A stretch of 64,000 bases of DNA from the NCBI RefSeq assembly GCF_002278135.3, contig NZ_CP029425.2:5432001-5496000 (forward strand). The letters run 5' to 3'. This DNA is from Bradyrhizobium ottawaense (GTDB lineage: Bacteria; Pseudomonadota; Alphaproteobacteria; Rhizobiales; Xanthobacteraceae). Below, piece by piece: positions 51,552-59,802 of this stretch. The position numbers and the translations under genes are program-made. The notes under the pieces are model-generated. The model was not told the DNA's origin, searched no databases, and saw nothing but the letters and a program-made list of their open reading frames with translations. Each line of letters starts with the position of its first letter. Position 1 is the first letter of the stretch.

Positions 51552-51575
51552 ATGCCCAGATCCGGAGGCCCAATC

Positions 51576-52160
51576 ATGACCAATGCCCGTAACGGCCTTG
51601 CCAGTCTCCTGCTTATCGCCATCGCCGCCGCCACGGCGGCGCCCGGCCATGCCGCACCGAAGGGTGCCCAGGCCGAGAGGCCGGCCGAAGTCGCCACACG
51701 TGGTCAGCGTGAAGCAAAGGACATCAGCTACGGCGGTTGGCAGAAGCTCTGCTTCAAGGCAGGCGGCGCGCCCACACTGTGCCGGACCTCGATCACCGGC
51801 CAGTTCGCGACCGGACAGACGGCGGTGCGCGTCGATCTGATCGAACGCGAAGACGCCGCCGCGGCCCGGCTGCAACTGTTCGTGCCTGTCGGCATGTACC
51901 TGCAACAGTCGCCCAGGTTGAGCGTCGACCAGGGCGCGCCCTTCCGCCTGCCCTATACCTGGTGTCTCACCAATCTGTGCATCGCTGCCGATGTGGCGGC
52001 GCCGAAGATCATCAGGGAGATGGAGTCCGGCAAGACCCTGACGCTTGAACTGGTCGATTCGAACCTTCTCGCCATGACGACTTCAATTCCCCTGGCGCAG
52101 TTCGCCACCGTCCGCAAAGGGACGCCAGCCAGGACGCTGGAGCAGGATATCGACGAATGA
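51576..52160 (+). CDS. Invasion-associated locus B (IalB) family protein
   Basis: A 194-residue secreted protein with signal MTNARNGLASLLLIAIAAATAAPGHA. The body has the IalB pattern WQKLCFKAGGAPTLCRTSITGQF, VPVGMYLQQSPRLSVDQG and a paired-Cys WCLTNLCIAADVAA. IalB proteins are small periplasmic or surface proteins of rhizobia, brucellae and bartonellae with unclear biochemical role. CGGAGG lies 9 bases before the ATG. It is the third gene behind the FixK box at 48.9 kb. Confidence 0.82.
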   Translation: MTNARNGLASLLLIAIAAATAAPGHAAPKGAQAERPAEVATRGQREAKDISYGGWQKLCFKAGGAPTLCRTSITGQFATGQTAVRVDLIEREDAAAARLQLFVPVGMYLQQSPRLSVDQGAPFRLPYTWCLTNLCIAADVAAPKIIREMESGKTLTLELVDSNLLAMTTSIPLAQFATVRKGTPARTLEQDIDE

Positions 52161-52175
52161 CGGGGCGAGTTGATC

Positions 52176-52544
52176 TCAGGAGATGCCAACGCGTTCAATG
52201 GATCCGATCAGCGACTCCGCCGTGAAGGGCTTGGTCAGATAGGCGAGGCAGCCGGACCCAAGCGCCGCAGCGCGGTTCGCCGGGCTGTCGTTGCCGGTGA
52301 TGTAGATCACCGGCGCGGTGACGCCCTGCTCGGTCAAGCTTCGCCGCACGTCGATGCCGGATTTTCCACCAAGATCGATGTCGAGGACGATGCAGATCGC
52401 GGTGTGGAATTTGTCGTGTTGGAGCAAGGCCCCCGCGGACTCGAATAGCGCGGCGTCGAAACCGTGGCCGCGCAGCAACCTGTTCAGGCTGGCCCGCATG
52501 GACGGATCGTCATCGACGACAAAAACGGACCGGCATAGCGGCAA
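52176..52544 (-). CDS. Stand-alone FixJ-type receiver protein
   Basis: A 122-residue receiver domain without output domain. It shows VFVVDDDPSMR (acidic pocket), phospho-acceptor D55 in CIVLDIDLGG, the Thr in YITGND and the Lys in YLTKPF. I chose the TTG at 52544, with GAAAGG about 9 bases upstream, because it gives a normal receiver; an ATG at 52703 would add about 53 residues of unusual composition. It is downstream of, and co-oriented with, the FixJ-like regulator. It may act as a phosphate sink or connector. Confidence 0.68.
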   Translation of the reverse strand: MPLCRSVFVVDDDPSMRASLNRLLRGHGFDAALFESAGALLQHDKFHTAICIVLDIDLGGKSGIDVRRSLTEQGVTAPVIYITGNDSPANRAAALGSGCLAYLTKPFTAESLIGSIERVGIS

Positions 52545-52740
52545 GGCGATCTGCCTTTCCAGGAGATGAACGAACTGAGAGCGCTGTAACGGCGGTGGGA
52601 TACTGCATCCGCCTGCACTGCGTTGCCGACCCGGCGCCCGTGCATCATTGCGCACGCCTCGCCGTGCACTGTCAACACGCCTTGATACTGTCCTTTGGGG
52701 CAATCACACCGTGGGAACCGGGCTTGCGGTGAAGAAGCAG

Positions 52741-53370
52741 CTAATCCTCGTTCGTACCGAGCATTCCGAGCCGTTCCGCGATCGAAACGAGTTCCGCAAG
52801 CGAATGTACCTGCATCTTCTCCATGACCTGATGGCGGTGTGCTTTCACGGTGCGTTCGGTCGTCCCGAGTTCATGCGCAATCTGCTTGTTGATCCGGCCG
52901 CGCACGATGAGATTGAACACCTGTCGCTCGCGATGCGTCAGCGTGGCCAGATGGGTACGAAACGTCTCCAGCTTGCTGCGCTGGACGCGCGCCGTCCGCT
53001 GACCTGCCAGAGCGCGCTCGATCGCATCGATCAACTGCTCGGAGGATATCGGCTTGGTCAGGAAGTCTTCCGCACCCGCCTTGATCGCCCGCACGGTGGT
53101 CGGCGTGTCTGCATGCCCGGTCAGGAAGATGATCGGCAGCGTCGAGCCGGACGCGATCAATCGCGCCTGCAAATCGGGGCCGCTCAATCCAGGTATGCGC
53201 ACGTCGAGCAGAATGCATCCGGCCTGCTCGGGATCCAGCGCAGACTCCTCCAACTCCAGTGCCGACGCATAGGTCGCGACCTCATAGCCGGCGAGCTTCA
53301 GACGCCGTGCGATCGCGGTCCGAAAGGACTCGTCGTCATCAACCACGTGAACGAGACCCGACACCTTCAA
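52741..53370 (-). CDS. FixJ-like response regulator
   Basis: A 209-residue two-domain regulator: receiver (residues 7-120, VVDDDES, phospho-acceptor D56 in CILLDVRIPG, FLTKP) and a LuxR-type helix-turn-helix (LTHRERQVFNLIVRGRINKQIAHELGTTERTVKAHRHQVMEK). This is the FixJ/NarL class that activates fixK-type genes. It diverges from the Crp/Fnr regulator across a 301-bp promoter, and no kinase is adjacent. Whether it responds to the kinase at 36-38 kb or to FixL elsewhere is unknown. Confidence 0.88.
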   Translation of the reverse strand: MKVSGLVHVVDDDESFRTAIARRLKLAGYEVATYASALELEESALDPEQAGCILLDVRIPGLSGPDLQARLIASGSTLPIIFLTGHADTPTTVRAIKAGAEDFLTKPISSEQLIDAIERALAGQRTARVQRSKLETFRTHLATLTHRERQVFNLIVRGRINKQIAHELGTTERTVKAHRHQVMEKMQVHSLAELVSIAERLGMLGTNED

Positions 53371-53671
53371 CCTCTCGGCCAGTTCCAGCGAGGACCATTG
53401 ACGTCCTCTCGCTCGACAAAGTCGTCTTCAACAGCTTCAGAACCGAAATATCTGCTCCAATGAACCAAATCCTCGCAGCAACAGCGCTTTCTCATTCCGC
53501 GCACCAAGCGCCAGAGCTGTCCCTTGGTACAATGAACCTAGGGACAATGGATTGGAATACCGCCTTGGGCGTAAATCAACCCGGCGGGAGCGGAACAGCG
53601 CGGCGCATTCCCAGTAGCGAAAATACTTCGTCGGACGGACCAAATTCGGCGATGAGCTGAGGACCTGGCCC
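53371..53671. other. Promoter region between the FixJ-like and FixK-type genes
   Basis: This 301-bp spacer serves two divergent regulators. I see a repeated TGGTACAATG / GGGACAATGG pair at about 53523-53552 but no FixK box or FixJ site I could defend. GAGGA lies 8 bases upstream of the plus-strand ATG. Confidence 0.4.
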
Positions 53672-54355
53672 ATGTTTGTTCGCATCACAACCGATTCCGC
53701 ACTGCGTCCCAATTCCCTCCGTGACCTCGGCATGACCAGCGATTCAAATGCGCTCGTCAGTTTAAGCGAATTTTCGTACAGAAAAGGCACCGAGATTTAC
53801 GGCGAGAAAGAGCCCGCCAAATATGTCTATCAGGTCAAGGCGGGCGCGGTGCGAAGCTACAAGCTGTTGTCGGATGGTCGCCGGCAGATCGGCGCATTCC
53901 ACCTCATCGGCGACATCTTTGGGCTCGAGAACGGTGGGGAGCATCGATTCACGACGGAAGCGGTCGTCGACACCACGGTGCGCCTGATCAAGCGACAAAG
54001 TCTTGAATCAGTGGCCGAGAGCGATGCCATGGTGGCCAGAAACCTGCTCAGCATGACCACGAACAATCTCCAGCACGCGGAAGACCACATGCTGTTGCTC
54101 GGCCGCAAGACCTCGCTGGAGCGGGTCGCGGCGTTCCTGCTCGAGATGGACAAGCGGCTGACGGCGGCAGGCGTCATCGCGCTCCCGATGTCGCGACGCG
54201 ATATTGCCGACTATCTCGGCCTGACGCTGGAGACCGTCTCGCGCGCTCTGTCGCGCCTGCACGAGCTCGGCATCCTCGGGTTCATCGGCAACACCCAACG
54301 GCAGATCGTGTTGCTCGACCGGAATCAGCTCGCCAGCCTCGATCTGCATCCTTGA
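53672..54355 (+). CDS. FixK-type Crp/Fnr-family regulator
   Basis: A 227-residue regulator with a cyclic-nucleotide-binding-like beta-roll (LSEFSYRKGTEIYGEKEPAKYVYQVKAGAVRSYKLLSDGRRQIGAFHLIGDIFGLE) and a C-terminal helix-turn-helix (MSRRDIADYLGLTLETVSRALSRLHELGIL) of the FixK/FNR type. There is no N-terminal cysteine cluster, so it does not hold an FNR-like iron-sulfur sensor and is probably controlled by transcription, as FixK is by FixJ. The recognition helix ETVSRALSRL fits TTGAT-N4-ATCAA, the boxes found in this window. Confidence 0.88.
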   Translation: MFVRITTDSALRPNSLRDLGMTSDSNALVSLSEFSYRKGTEIYGEKEPAKYVYQVKAGAVRSYKLLSDGRRQIGAFHLIGDIFGLENGGEHRFTTEAVVDTTVRLIKRQSLESVAESDAMVARNLLSMTTNNLQHAEDHMLLLGRKTSLERVAAFLLEMDKRLTAAGVIALPMSRRDIADYLGLTLETVSRALSRLHELGILGFIGNTQRQIVLLDRNQLASLDLHP

Positions 54356-54413
54356 ACTGGCGAAACGTCGGTCGCGGTTGCCGGACGATCCGGGGCGCCG
54401 CTCGCCGCGCCCT

Positions 54414-54869
54414 TCATGGCCGGCGTGAAACTGGGCCAGGCGCTTCAGTCAGTCCAAGATGCTCGAGCGTCTTGCGCAATACCTCGAAAAGAATGGCGGC
54501 GGACCAGCCGAACAACAGTACGCCATTCATGGCGGTGAACGGGCCGATCAGCCGCCATTCGCGCACCGGCGTGATGTCGCCATAACCGAGCGTGGTGTAG
54601 TTGACGAAAGCAAAGTAGAGCAGGTCAGTGTCGGCGGCGGCAGCCTGGACGATGCCGTAGGTCGCGGCCCACATCAGGATTTCCAGCATGTGCGCGACCT
54701 TCAGCACCACGGCGGTCGCGATCATGACGCCCATCAGGTGCAATTTCGGTCGCTCGGAGTGACGCAAACCCGCGCTGCGCGCGATCCCGACGGCCACGAC
54801 CGTTACGAGCGCGTGGAGTCCGATATTGATCATGCTGACCAGCGTGCCGGCGAGGAACTGTAGCATCAT
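54414..54869 (-). CDS. Two-transmembrane ion channel-like protein
   Basis: A 151-residue membrane protein. The K+ channel selectivity filter TTLGYGDITPV is present, flanked by hydrophobic segments; three or four in all (residues about 5-30, 45-75, 110-130). It has no cytosolic RCK domain. It probably conducts K+. Two ATGs (54869 and 54866) are adjacent. A TTGAC-N4-GTCAA palindrome lies 173 bp upstream. It converges on the FixK-type gene. Confidence 0.83.
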   Translation of the reverse strand: MMLQFLAGTLVSMINIGLHALVTVVAVGIARSAGLRHSERPKLHLMGVMIATAVVLKVAHMLEILMWAATYGIVQAAAADTDLLYFAFVNYTTLGYGDITPVREWRLIGPFTAMNGVLLFGWSAAILFEVLRKTLEHLGLTEAPGPVSRRP

Positions 54870-55196
54870 GGCAACCCACCCGCCCTCAATTTGCCCCGGG
54901 ACGTCTTACGTCCCCGCCAAACGATGCCAAAGGTCCGCCCGTCGACGCGCCGTCGCGTTTTCCCCTCGTCGGCCACGGCGAAGGCCTGGAAATTGACGTT
55001 AGCGAGCATGCCACACTCGCGCCAATCGGCCATGGCAGCGGTTGACTTAAGTCAATGCTGCTCCTACGGCCGGGAGATCGCCAGTGCCGATCCGGCCGGC
55101 GAGAGTTGCGACAGGACGGACGCGTTGCTTAAATCGGCGAAATTCCCGGAGGCCGAGCGCTACGACCCTTTGGCTGCGAGGCGCCCCGGCGTGATC
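54870..55196. other. 327-bp gap with one FixK-like palindrome
   Basis: Between the channel gene start and the second TctC gene stop. A plus-strand open frame (54891-55286) runs through it but overlaps the TctC gene and has no features. The only element I see is the palindrome at 55042-55055. Confidence 0.45.
55042..55055. promoter_or_regulatory. TTGAC-N4-GTCAA palindrome
   Basis: TTGAC-TTAA-GTCAA is fully symmetric and fits the broader Crp/Fnr (FixK/NnrR) half-site family, though not the exact TTGAT form. It is 173 bp upstream of the channel gene, so its target is unsure. Confidence 0.5.
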
Positions 55197-56192
55197 TCAG
55201 TCGCGCTTGAGCCCGATCAACTTAATGATGGGAGCCAGTCGGGCCAGCTCGTCCGCGACCAGGTGCTGAAACTGGTCGGGACCTGAATCGACGTCCGGCT
55301 CCAGACCTTGCGAACGATAGTTTTCCTGCAACCGTGGATCTGCCATCGCAGTATGGGTCGCAGCAGCGATCCGCTCCACGATCACATCCGGGGTCGCTCT
55401 TGGAGCGAACAAGCCGAACCAGCCGGCATATCTGAGGCCCGGCATGCCGGATTCGATCACCGTCGGAATGTCCGGCGCGCCGCTCAGCCGCCGATCGCTC
55501 GTCACGGCGATCAGCCGCAGCTTGCCCGCATGGTGCAATTGCAGGATCTGGCTCGAGACCACGGCAATGACCGACGAGATCTGGCCACTGACGAGGTCGT
55601 TGGTGGCGGGGCCCATGCCTCGATAAGGAACGTGGACAAGGTCCGCTGCAACACCGGATTGCTGCCTGAACATCTCTCCGATGAGATGATTGCCGGTGCC
55701 CACCCCCGGAGTGCCATAGGACAGCCTGCCCGGATTGGCTTTCGCAAAAGCTGCCAGCTCTCGCAGGTCCTTCACAGGCAAGGAAGGATGAACCGCGAAT
55801 GCCAGCGTGCTGGTGATCAGGCGATAGACGGCGCGGAAATCGCGAACCGTGTCGTAGGCAGGCTGCGTGGAGGACAACGGAATCATCACATGGGTGCTGC
55901 CATTGCCGAGCAGAAGCGAATAGCCGTCGGGTGCGCTCTGCGCCACCGCGGCCGAGCCGATCGCACCGCCGGCGCCGCCGATATTCTCGACATAGATCGG
56001 CCCCAGCAGCGAGGTAATCCTGTCGGCCCAGGGACGGCCGATCTGATCACCAGCGGCGCCAGCCGTATAGGGAATGACCAGCCGGATGGGACGGGAGGGA
56101 TAGTCGTCGGCTGCAGCACAGCCGGGCCATGCGGCGAGCGCCGTGATACGCGCCGCCCTATCGAGCAGTTCTCGGCGTGAAAGGAGAGACAT
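55197..56192 (-). CDS. Bug/TctC-family periplasmic solute-binding protein
   Basis: A 331-residue exported protein (MSLLSRRELLDRAARITALAAWPGCAAADDYPSRP). GGAGGAIGSAAVAQSAPDGYSLLLG and LVHVPYRGMGPATND are Bug family motifs. An ATG at 56222 is an alternative start; neither has a good ribosome site. It is the second such orphan binding protein here and shows only family-level similarity to the one at 4.1 kb. Ligand probably a carboxylate. Confidence 0.84.
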   Translation of the reverse strand: MSLLSRRELLDRAARITALAAWPGCAAADDYPSRPIRLVIPYTAGAAGDQIGRPWADRITSLLGPIYVENIGGAGGAIGSAAVAQSAPDGYSLLLGNGSTHVMIPLSSTQPAYDTVRDFRAVYRLITSTLAFAVHPSLPVKDLRELAAFAKANPGRLSYGTPGVGTGNHLIGEMFRQQSGVAADLVHVPYRGMGPATNDLVSGQISSVIAVVSSQILQLHHAGKLRLIAVTSDRRLSGAPDIPTVIESGMPGLRYAGWFGLFAPRATPDVIVERIAAATHTAMADPRLQENYRSQGLEPDVDSGPDQFQHLVADELARLAPIIKLIGLKRD

Positions 56193-56317
56193 CTTCTGCG
56201 TATTCAGGACCGTCGCGGTCATCTTACACGAATGAAGGTCCTTGAAAATCCGCTCGGGGAGATCGCTGCCCTGCACTGTGCTGGCGACAAAGCGCCGCAC
56301 CGTCACTATTCGCGTCC

Positions 56318-56599
56318 TCAGCAGCCGCGGCAGATCGATCCTTCGAGCATCTTCTCGAGTTGGGCGTCGTCCTTGTCGATTGTCGGGTCCGTGCCGAGCA
56401 ACGGCCCCTTCGTCGCGCGATGACCGCTCTCGGACGATGGCAGCGCCGTGCCGAGCGAGTTCGTCCCCGGCACGGCGGCACTCGAGCCGAGCGCCCCGCC
56501 GCTCGTCATGGACATGTGTGAACCAATGCCGCCACGCGCGGACGCCGCGCCTGAGAGAGCAAGGCAGGCGACGATGCAGAGAAACGAAAGCTGTCTCAT
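56318..56599 (-). CDS. Small secreted protein of unknown function
   Basis: A 93-residue protein with signal MRQLSFLCIVACLALSGAASARGG, a Gly/Ser-rich middle, an acidic PTIDKDDAQLEKMLEGS and a C-terminal CRGC pair. GGAG lies 9 bases before the ATG at 56599. It lies 125 bp upstream of the TctC gene in the same direction. No known family recognised. Confidence 0.62.
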   Translation of the reverse strand: MRQLSFLCIVACLALSGAASARGGIGSHMSMTSGGALGSSAAVPGTNSLGTALPSSESGHRATKGPLLGTDPTIDKDDAQLEKMLEGSICRGC

Positions 56600-56913
56600 G
56601 GTCCACACTCCACATGTTGCATGACTTGTCATCTAGAACTGGACGCCGCGCGCAAACTGACCATGCACGATCGCGCGATCAATTATGACATCGGTGACAG
56701 AACTCCGTTTCGACGGCGCACTAGCAATCATCGACGGCGCGGCCATCGCTGACATTCGATCATCGTCTCGCAAGAGTGATGCATGTCCAGCGAGCTTTGC
56801 TGACCGCGCTGCCTATATAGCTTGGTATAGAAGACACTTCCGGAAACGCCACCAGCCGAGCAGCGATCATCGCCAAGCGACTCTCCGCGCACACCAAGAA
56901 ACGGAGAAGCGCT
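56600..56913. other. 314-bp divergent spacer
   Basis: Between two small secreted-protein genes reading away from each other. It is less GC-rich than its surroundings (TATATAGCTTGGTATAG at about 56815). I see no defined promoter, operator or RNA structure. Confidence 0.4.
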
Positions 56914-57156
56914 ATGAGTGCATTCAAGATCCTGATTGCCGCGACACTGATTTCAACAGCGACGGCATCGTCAGCGTCCGCGGCCTGGTCCTTCGCCGAC
57001 CAGGAGCCCGCTGCCTTTGCCTCGATGTTTCCCGATCGCGACGTGCTGAATGGCGGCGCGTTGACTCCGGCGGGACGCATGGGGCTCGAACGTCCCGGCG
57101 GCGCGGCCCCCGTGTTCGGCGCGGTTCACGTTCACGACCACCACTGGCGCCAATGA
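56914..57156 (+). CDS. Small secreted protein of unknown function
   Basis: An 80-residue protein: signal MSAFKILIAATLISTATASSASA, then WSFADQEPAAFASMFPDRDVL and a His-rich tail (HVHDHHWRQ). CGGAGAAG lies before the ATG. The His-rich end could bind metal, but this is speculation. Such tiny secreted proteins are frequent in Bradyrhizobium. Confidence 0.62.
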   Translation: MSAFKILIAATLISTATASSASAAWSFADQEPAAFASMFPDRDVLNGGALTPAGRMGLERPGGAAPVFGAVHVHDHHWRQ

Positions 57157-57332
57157 GACAAGAACGATGTCTCGGGCGCGACCGATCGGAAGCGACAGTC
57201 CTTTGCTGAAATCCCCGGAATCCATGCGTGACCATGACTTCATGCAAAGACGAAAATGATCGTCGTTCGCATCCACATGTCTGGCCGGCGAGCCGAGGCG
57301 TTCCCGGCGTCGCTTGGTCAAGGAGACCTGCA

Positions 57333-57566
57333 ATGACTACACTGAAACTCTTTTCCGCCGGCTTGATCGCCGCAGCCATGGTTGCCTCCCCCGCGATGGC
57401 TCGCGAAGGCAATACGAACGCGCGGCGGACGAATGTCGACGCCTACGCCTCGACGCAACGTATTCCGGTCACTGCCAAGCGCGGCTGCGTGAGGGCTCCG
57501 GACGTCGGCGCCTACGCATCCGCGCCATGGCGCCGTCCGCCCTGCGAGCCGACATCCGGCTACTGA
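57333..57566 (+). CDS. Small secreted protein of unknown function
   Basis: A 77-residue protein with signal MTTLKLFSAGLIAAAMVASPAMA and a short mature part with two cysteines and repeated Ala-Tyr motifs (VDAYAST, VGAYASAPW). AAGGAG lies 7-8 bases upstream of the ATG at 57333. It is 176 bp downstream of the previous small secreted gene. Confidence 0.62.
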   Translation: MTTLKLFSAGLIAAAMVASPAMAREGNTNARRTNVDAYASTQRIPVTAKRGCVRAPDVGAYASAPWRRPPCEPTSGY

Positions 57567-57664
57567 TTGCGCGCGCTGGACGACGCCCCCTCGGCACAAG
57601 GCAACTGCCGGCGCTGAGCTGAAGGGATCGTCACGCGGTCAGGAGGCTTGTCTGCCTCACGGAT

Positions 57665-57710
57665 GGAAGGAAGAATGGCAACTTTCCCTGATGCTGCCAT
57701 TCTTCCTTCC
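57665..57710. terminator. Long perfect hairpin between convergent genes
   Basis: Left arm 57665-57680 and right arm 57695-57710 are exact 16-bp reverse complements (GGAAGGAAGAATGGCA) around a 14-base loop. It sits between the small secreted gene ending at 57566 and the convergent gene ending at 57823. It has no T-run; a bidirectional terminator or RNA-stabilising structure is likely. Confidence 0.7.
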
Positions 57711-57822
57711 GGGATCGACACATATTGAATCGTTCGCCACGTCGCTGCCGCCGCCCAGCGAAGTGCCGGCCTCAAGGAAGAAGACTGCCGCGACCCAGCA
57801 GTTCGACGCGGCACGGCTTTCG

Positions 57823-58521
57823 TCAGCATCCCGGCGGCGGGATCGGCGACACTCCCGGCGTTGGCGCGGCACCCGACGCATTGGCCGGTAACATTGTCGC
57901 AGGCGACGCCAGGTTCATCGAAACCCCTTCCATGCAGGCGGAGCTGTTCGGACTAGGCACGACGGCATTTGGATCAATGCCAGTGCCGCCGGCCCCGCTG
58001 GTGTCCTCCAGGATCGTCCCAGGCACCGGATTGGCCGGCACTTGCGGGATCAAGAGCGGCAGAGACGCAGCACTCGTCGTCTGCCCTCCAGGCGTTGAAC
58101 TGCAGGTGACTGTCGTTCCCGCTCCCGCGGGCGCAGCCGCAGGAATTGTCCCCGTGGAGCTGCTGATCTGCCCCATGACCGGAAGTACTGGAGCCACACT
58201 GCCCGGCATCGGCAGGCCCGTGCTCGACACGACCGGTATCGCCGGCGCCAATGCCGGAGAATTCGACGGCGGCGCGCAGACAACAACCGTACCCGGCGTC
58301 GTCGGATTAGAGGCGAGCGGAACCGGCGCCAGCGTCGTATCGGGTGCGCCGGGCTCGGTCGTTGCGGAAAACGGGCCAGGGCTGTTGAGCGGCGAGATGA
58401 CGACAGCCCCCGGCACGGTTGGAAGACTCATTGCCGTGCTCCCGGTCGTTGCCACCTGGGCGTCGCTGGGACAACAGCCCAGCTGCAGGACAATCAGCGC
58501 GGCGGGTACGATCCGGATCAT
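57823..58521 (-). CDS. Secreted Pro/Ser/Thr-rich protein
   Basis: A 232-residue protein with signal MIRIVPAALIVLQLGCCPSDAQ, then a low-complexity sequence rich in Pro, Ser, Thr, Val and Ala with no domain I recognise, ending IPPPGC. A lipobox-like LQLGC suggests a lipoprotein. It follows the RND adaptor gene by 9 bp, so it is probably the last gene of the efflux operon, in the place usually taken by an outer-membrane factor, which it is not. Confidence 0.65.
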   Translation of the reverse strand: MIRIVPAALIVLQLGCCPSDAQVATTGSTAMSLPTVPGAVVISPLNSPGPFSATTEPGAPDTTLAPVPLASNPTTPGTVVVCAPPSNSPALAPAIPVVSSTGLPMPGSVAPVLPVMGQISSSTGTIPAAAPAGAGTTVTCSSTPGGQTTSAASLPLLIPQVPANPVPGTILEDTSGAGGTGIDPNAVVPSPNSSACMEGVSMNLASPATMLPANASGAAPTPGVSPIPPPGC

Positions 58522-58530
58522 GCCCGTGCC

Positions 58531-59802
58531 CTAGCTTGCGTCCTGCTTGCGAATGGCGACCTTGCTGCCCTCCGCCAGATTGATCGCCGGATTGAGCACG
58601 ACCTGCTCGCCAGGCTGCACGCCGTCGCGGACTTCGACCGACGTACCGAAATCCCGCGCGATCGACACCTTCTGCAGATGAACGGTGCCATTCCGCACCA
58701 CCACGACGTGAAGTCCGTTTTGATCGAAGACCAGCGCATCGGACGAAACCGTCATCGATGGGGTCTTGCGCGGGATCGACAGCTCGACCGTGCAATAGAT
58801 GCCGGGACTTAAGGCTCCATCCGGATTCGGGACGTCGATCTCGGTCAGCAGCGTTCGGCTTCCCGGCTGCAACGCGGTTGCGATGCGCGTAACTTTGCCC
58901 GGAAACGTCCGGTCCGGAATCTCGGGGACGCGGATCTCGGCATCAACGCCCGGCGCGACTCCGAAGGCCTCGTCCTGTGGAACGAACACCTGCGTTCGGA
59001 TCACGTTGGCATGCATCAGCGTGAACATGAAGGTCGATCCGGCCTGTACCAGGCTGCCATTGTCCACATTACGCTGCGTGATCACGCCGTCGAACGGCGC
59101 CACCACGCGCTGGTACGCCTTCTCCTGCTGAAGAACGCGAATCTGCGCTTCCTGCGCCGTGATATTCGATTGGGCCACATTCACGGCCGCCTGCTGGGCA
59201 CGCAGTGTGAGACGGTCGTTGTCACCCTGCTGTGCCGTCAGCCAGCCCTGCTTGACCAGATTGCCATCCCGCGCATTGGTGACGTCGGCAAGCTCCCGGC
59301 TCGCCTGCGCCTGCTGCAGCGAGGCCTGGTTCTGCGCCAGCGTCGCCTGGGCCTGCGCGATCTGCTGGTCGAGCTCCGGCGCGGTGATCTCCACCAGAAG
59401 GTCGCCCTTCTTCACCCGATCACCGATATCCACGTAACGCTTCTCGATATAGCCGCTGGCCCGCGCGAAAATATTTGCCGCCTCGAATGCCGTCGTCGTC
59501 GCAGGCAAGGTGACCTTCATGATGTCGCTGCTGGGTCGAACCGTGGCCACCCGAACCTCCGGAACGGCGGTCCTGCTCTTCTCTGTCACTGCAGCGACGT
59601 CGCGCGCGGCCTGATAGTGCCGCCAGCCGCCGATACCAAGACCGCCTGCGAGCAGCAGGAGCACACCACCTCCGAGCAACACGCCGCCGTAGCGGCGCTG
59701 CGGCCGCCCGCCCCTTCCGGGCAATTCCACGATCCGGCAGCTCTCCGCATCAGATCGGTCCCTTGCGTCGTCATCATTGGTCCGCGCGCCAACATCGCTC
59801 AT
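58531..59802 (-). CDS. RND efflux periplasmic adaptor
   Basis: A 423-residue membrane fusion protein. A cytoplasmic N-terminus of about 38 residues, a membrane anchor (YGGVLLGGGVLLLLAGGLGIGGW), a lipoyl half (ARASGYIEKRYVDIGDRVKKGDLLVEI), a coiled-coil hairpin and the second lipoyl half (RVVAPFDGVITQRNVDNGSLV) are in order. Its start overlaps the permease stop by 4 bp. It bridges the RND pump to an outer-membrane channel not encoded here. Confidence 0.9.
   Translation of the reverse strand: MSDVGARTNDDDARDRSDAESCRIVELPGRGGRPQRRYGGVLLGGGVLLLLAGGLGIGGWRHYQAARDVAAVTEKSRTAVPEVRVATVRPSSDIMKVTLPATTTAFEAANIFARASGYIEKRYVDIGDRVKKGDLLVEITAPELDQQIAQAQATLAQNQASLQQAQASRELADVTNARDGNLVKQGWLTAQQGDNDRLTLRAQQAAVNVAQSNITAQEAQIRVLQQEKAYQRVVAPFDGVITQRNVDNGSLVQAGSTFMFTLMHANVIRTQVFVPQDEAFGVAPGVDAEIRVPEIPDRTFPGKVTRIATALQPGSRTLLTEIDVPNPDGALSPGIYCTVELSIPRKTPSMTVSSDALVFDQNGLHVVVVRNGTVHLQKVSIARDFGTSVEVRDGVQPGEQVVLNPAINLAEGSKVAIRKQDAS

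Noticed and set aside
54891..55286. 131-codon plus-strand frame
   Set aside because: Overlaps the TctC gene end and the palindrome; no features.
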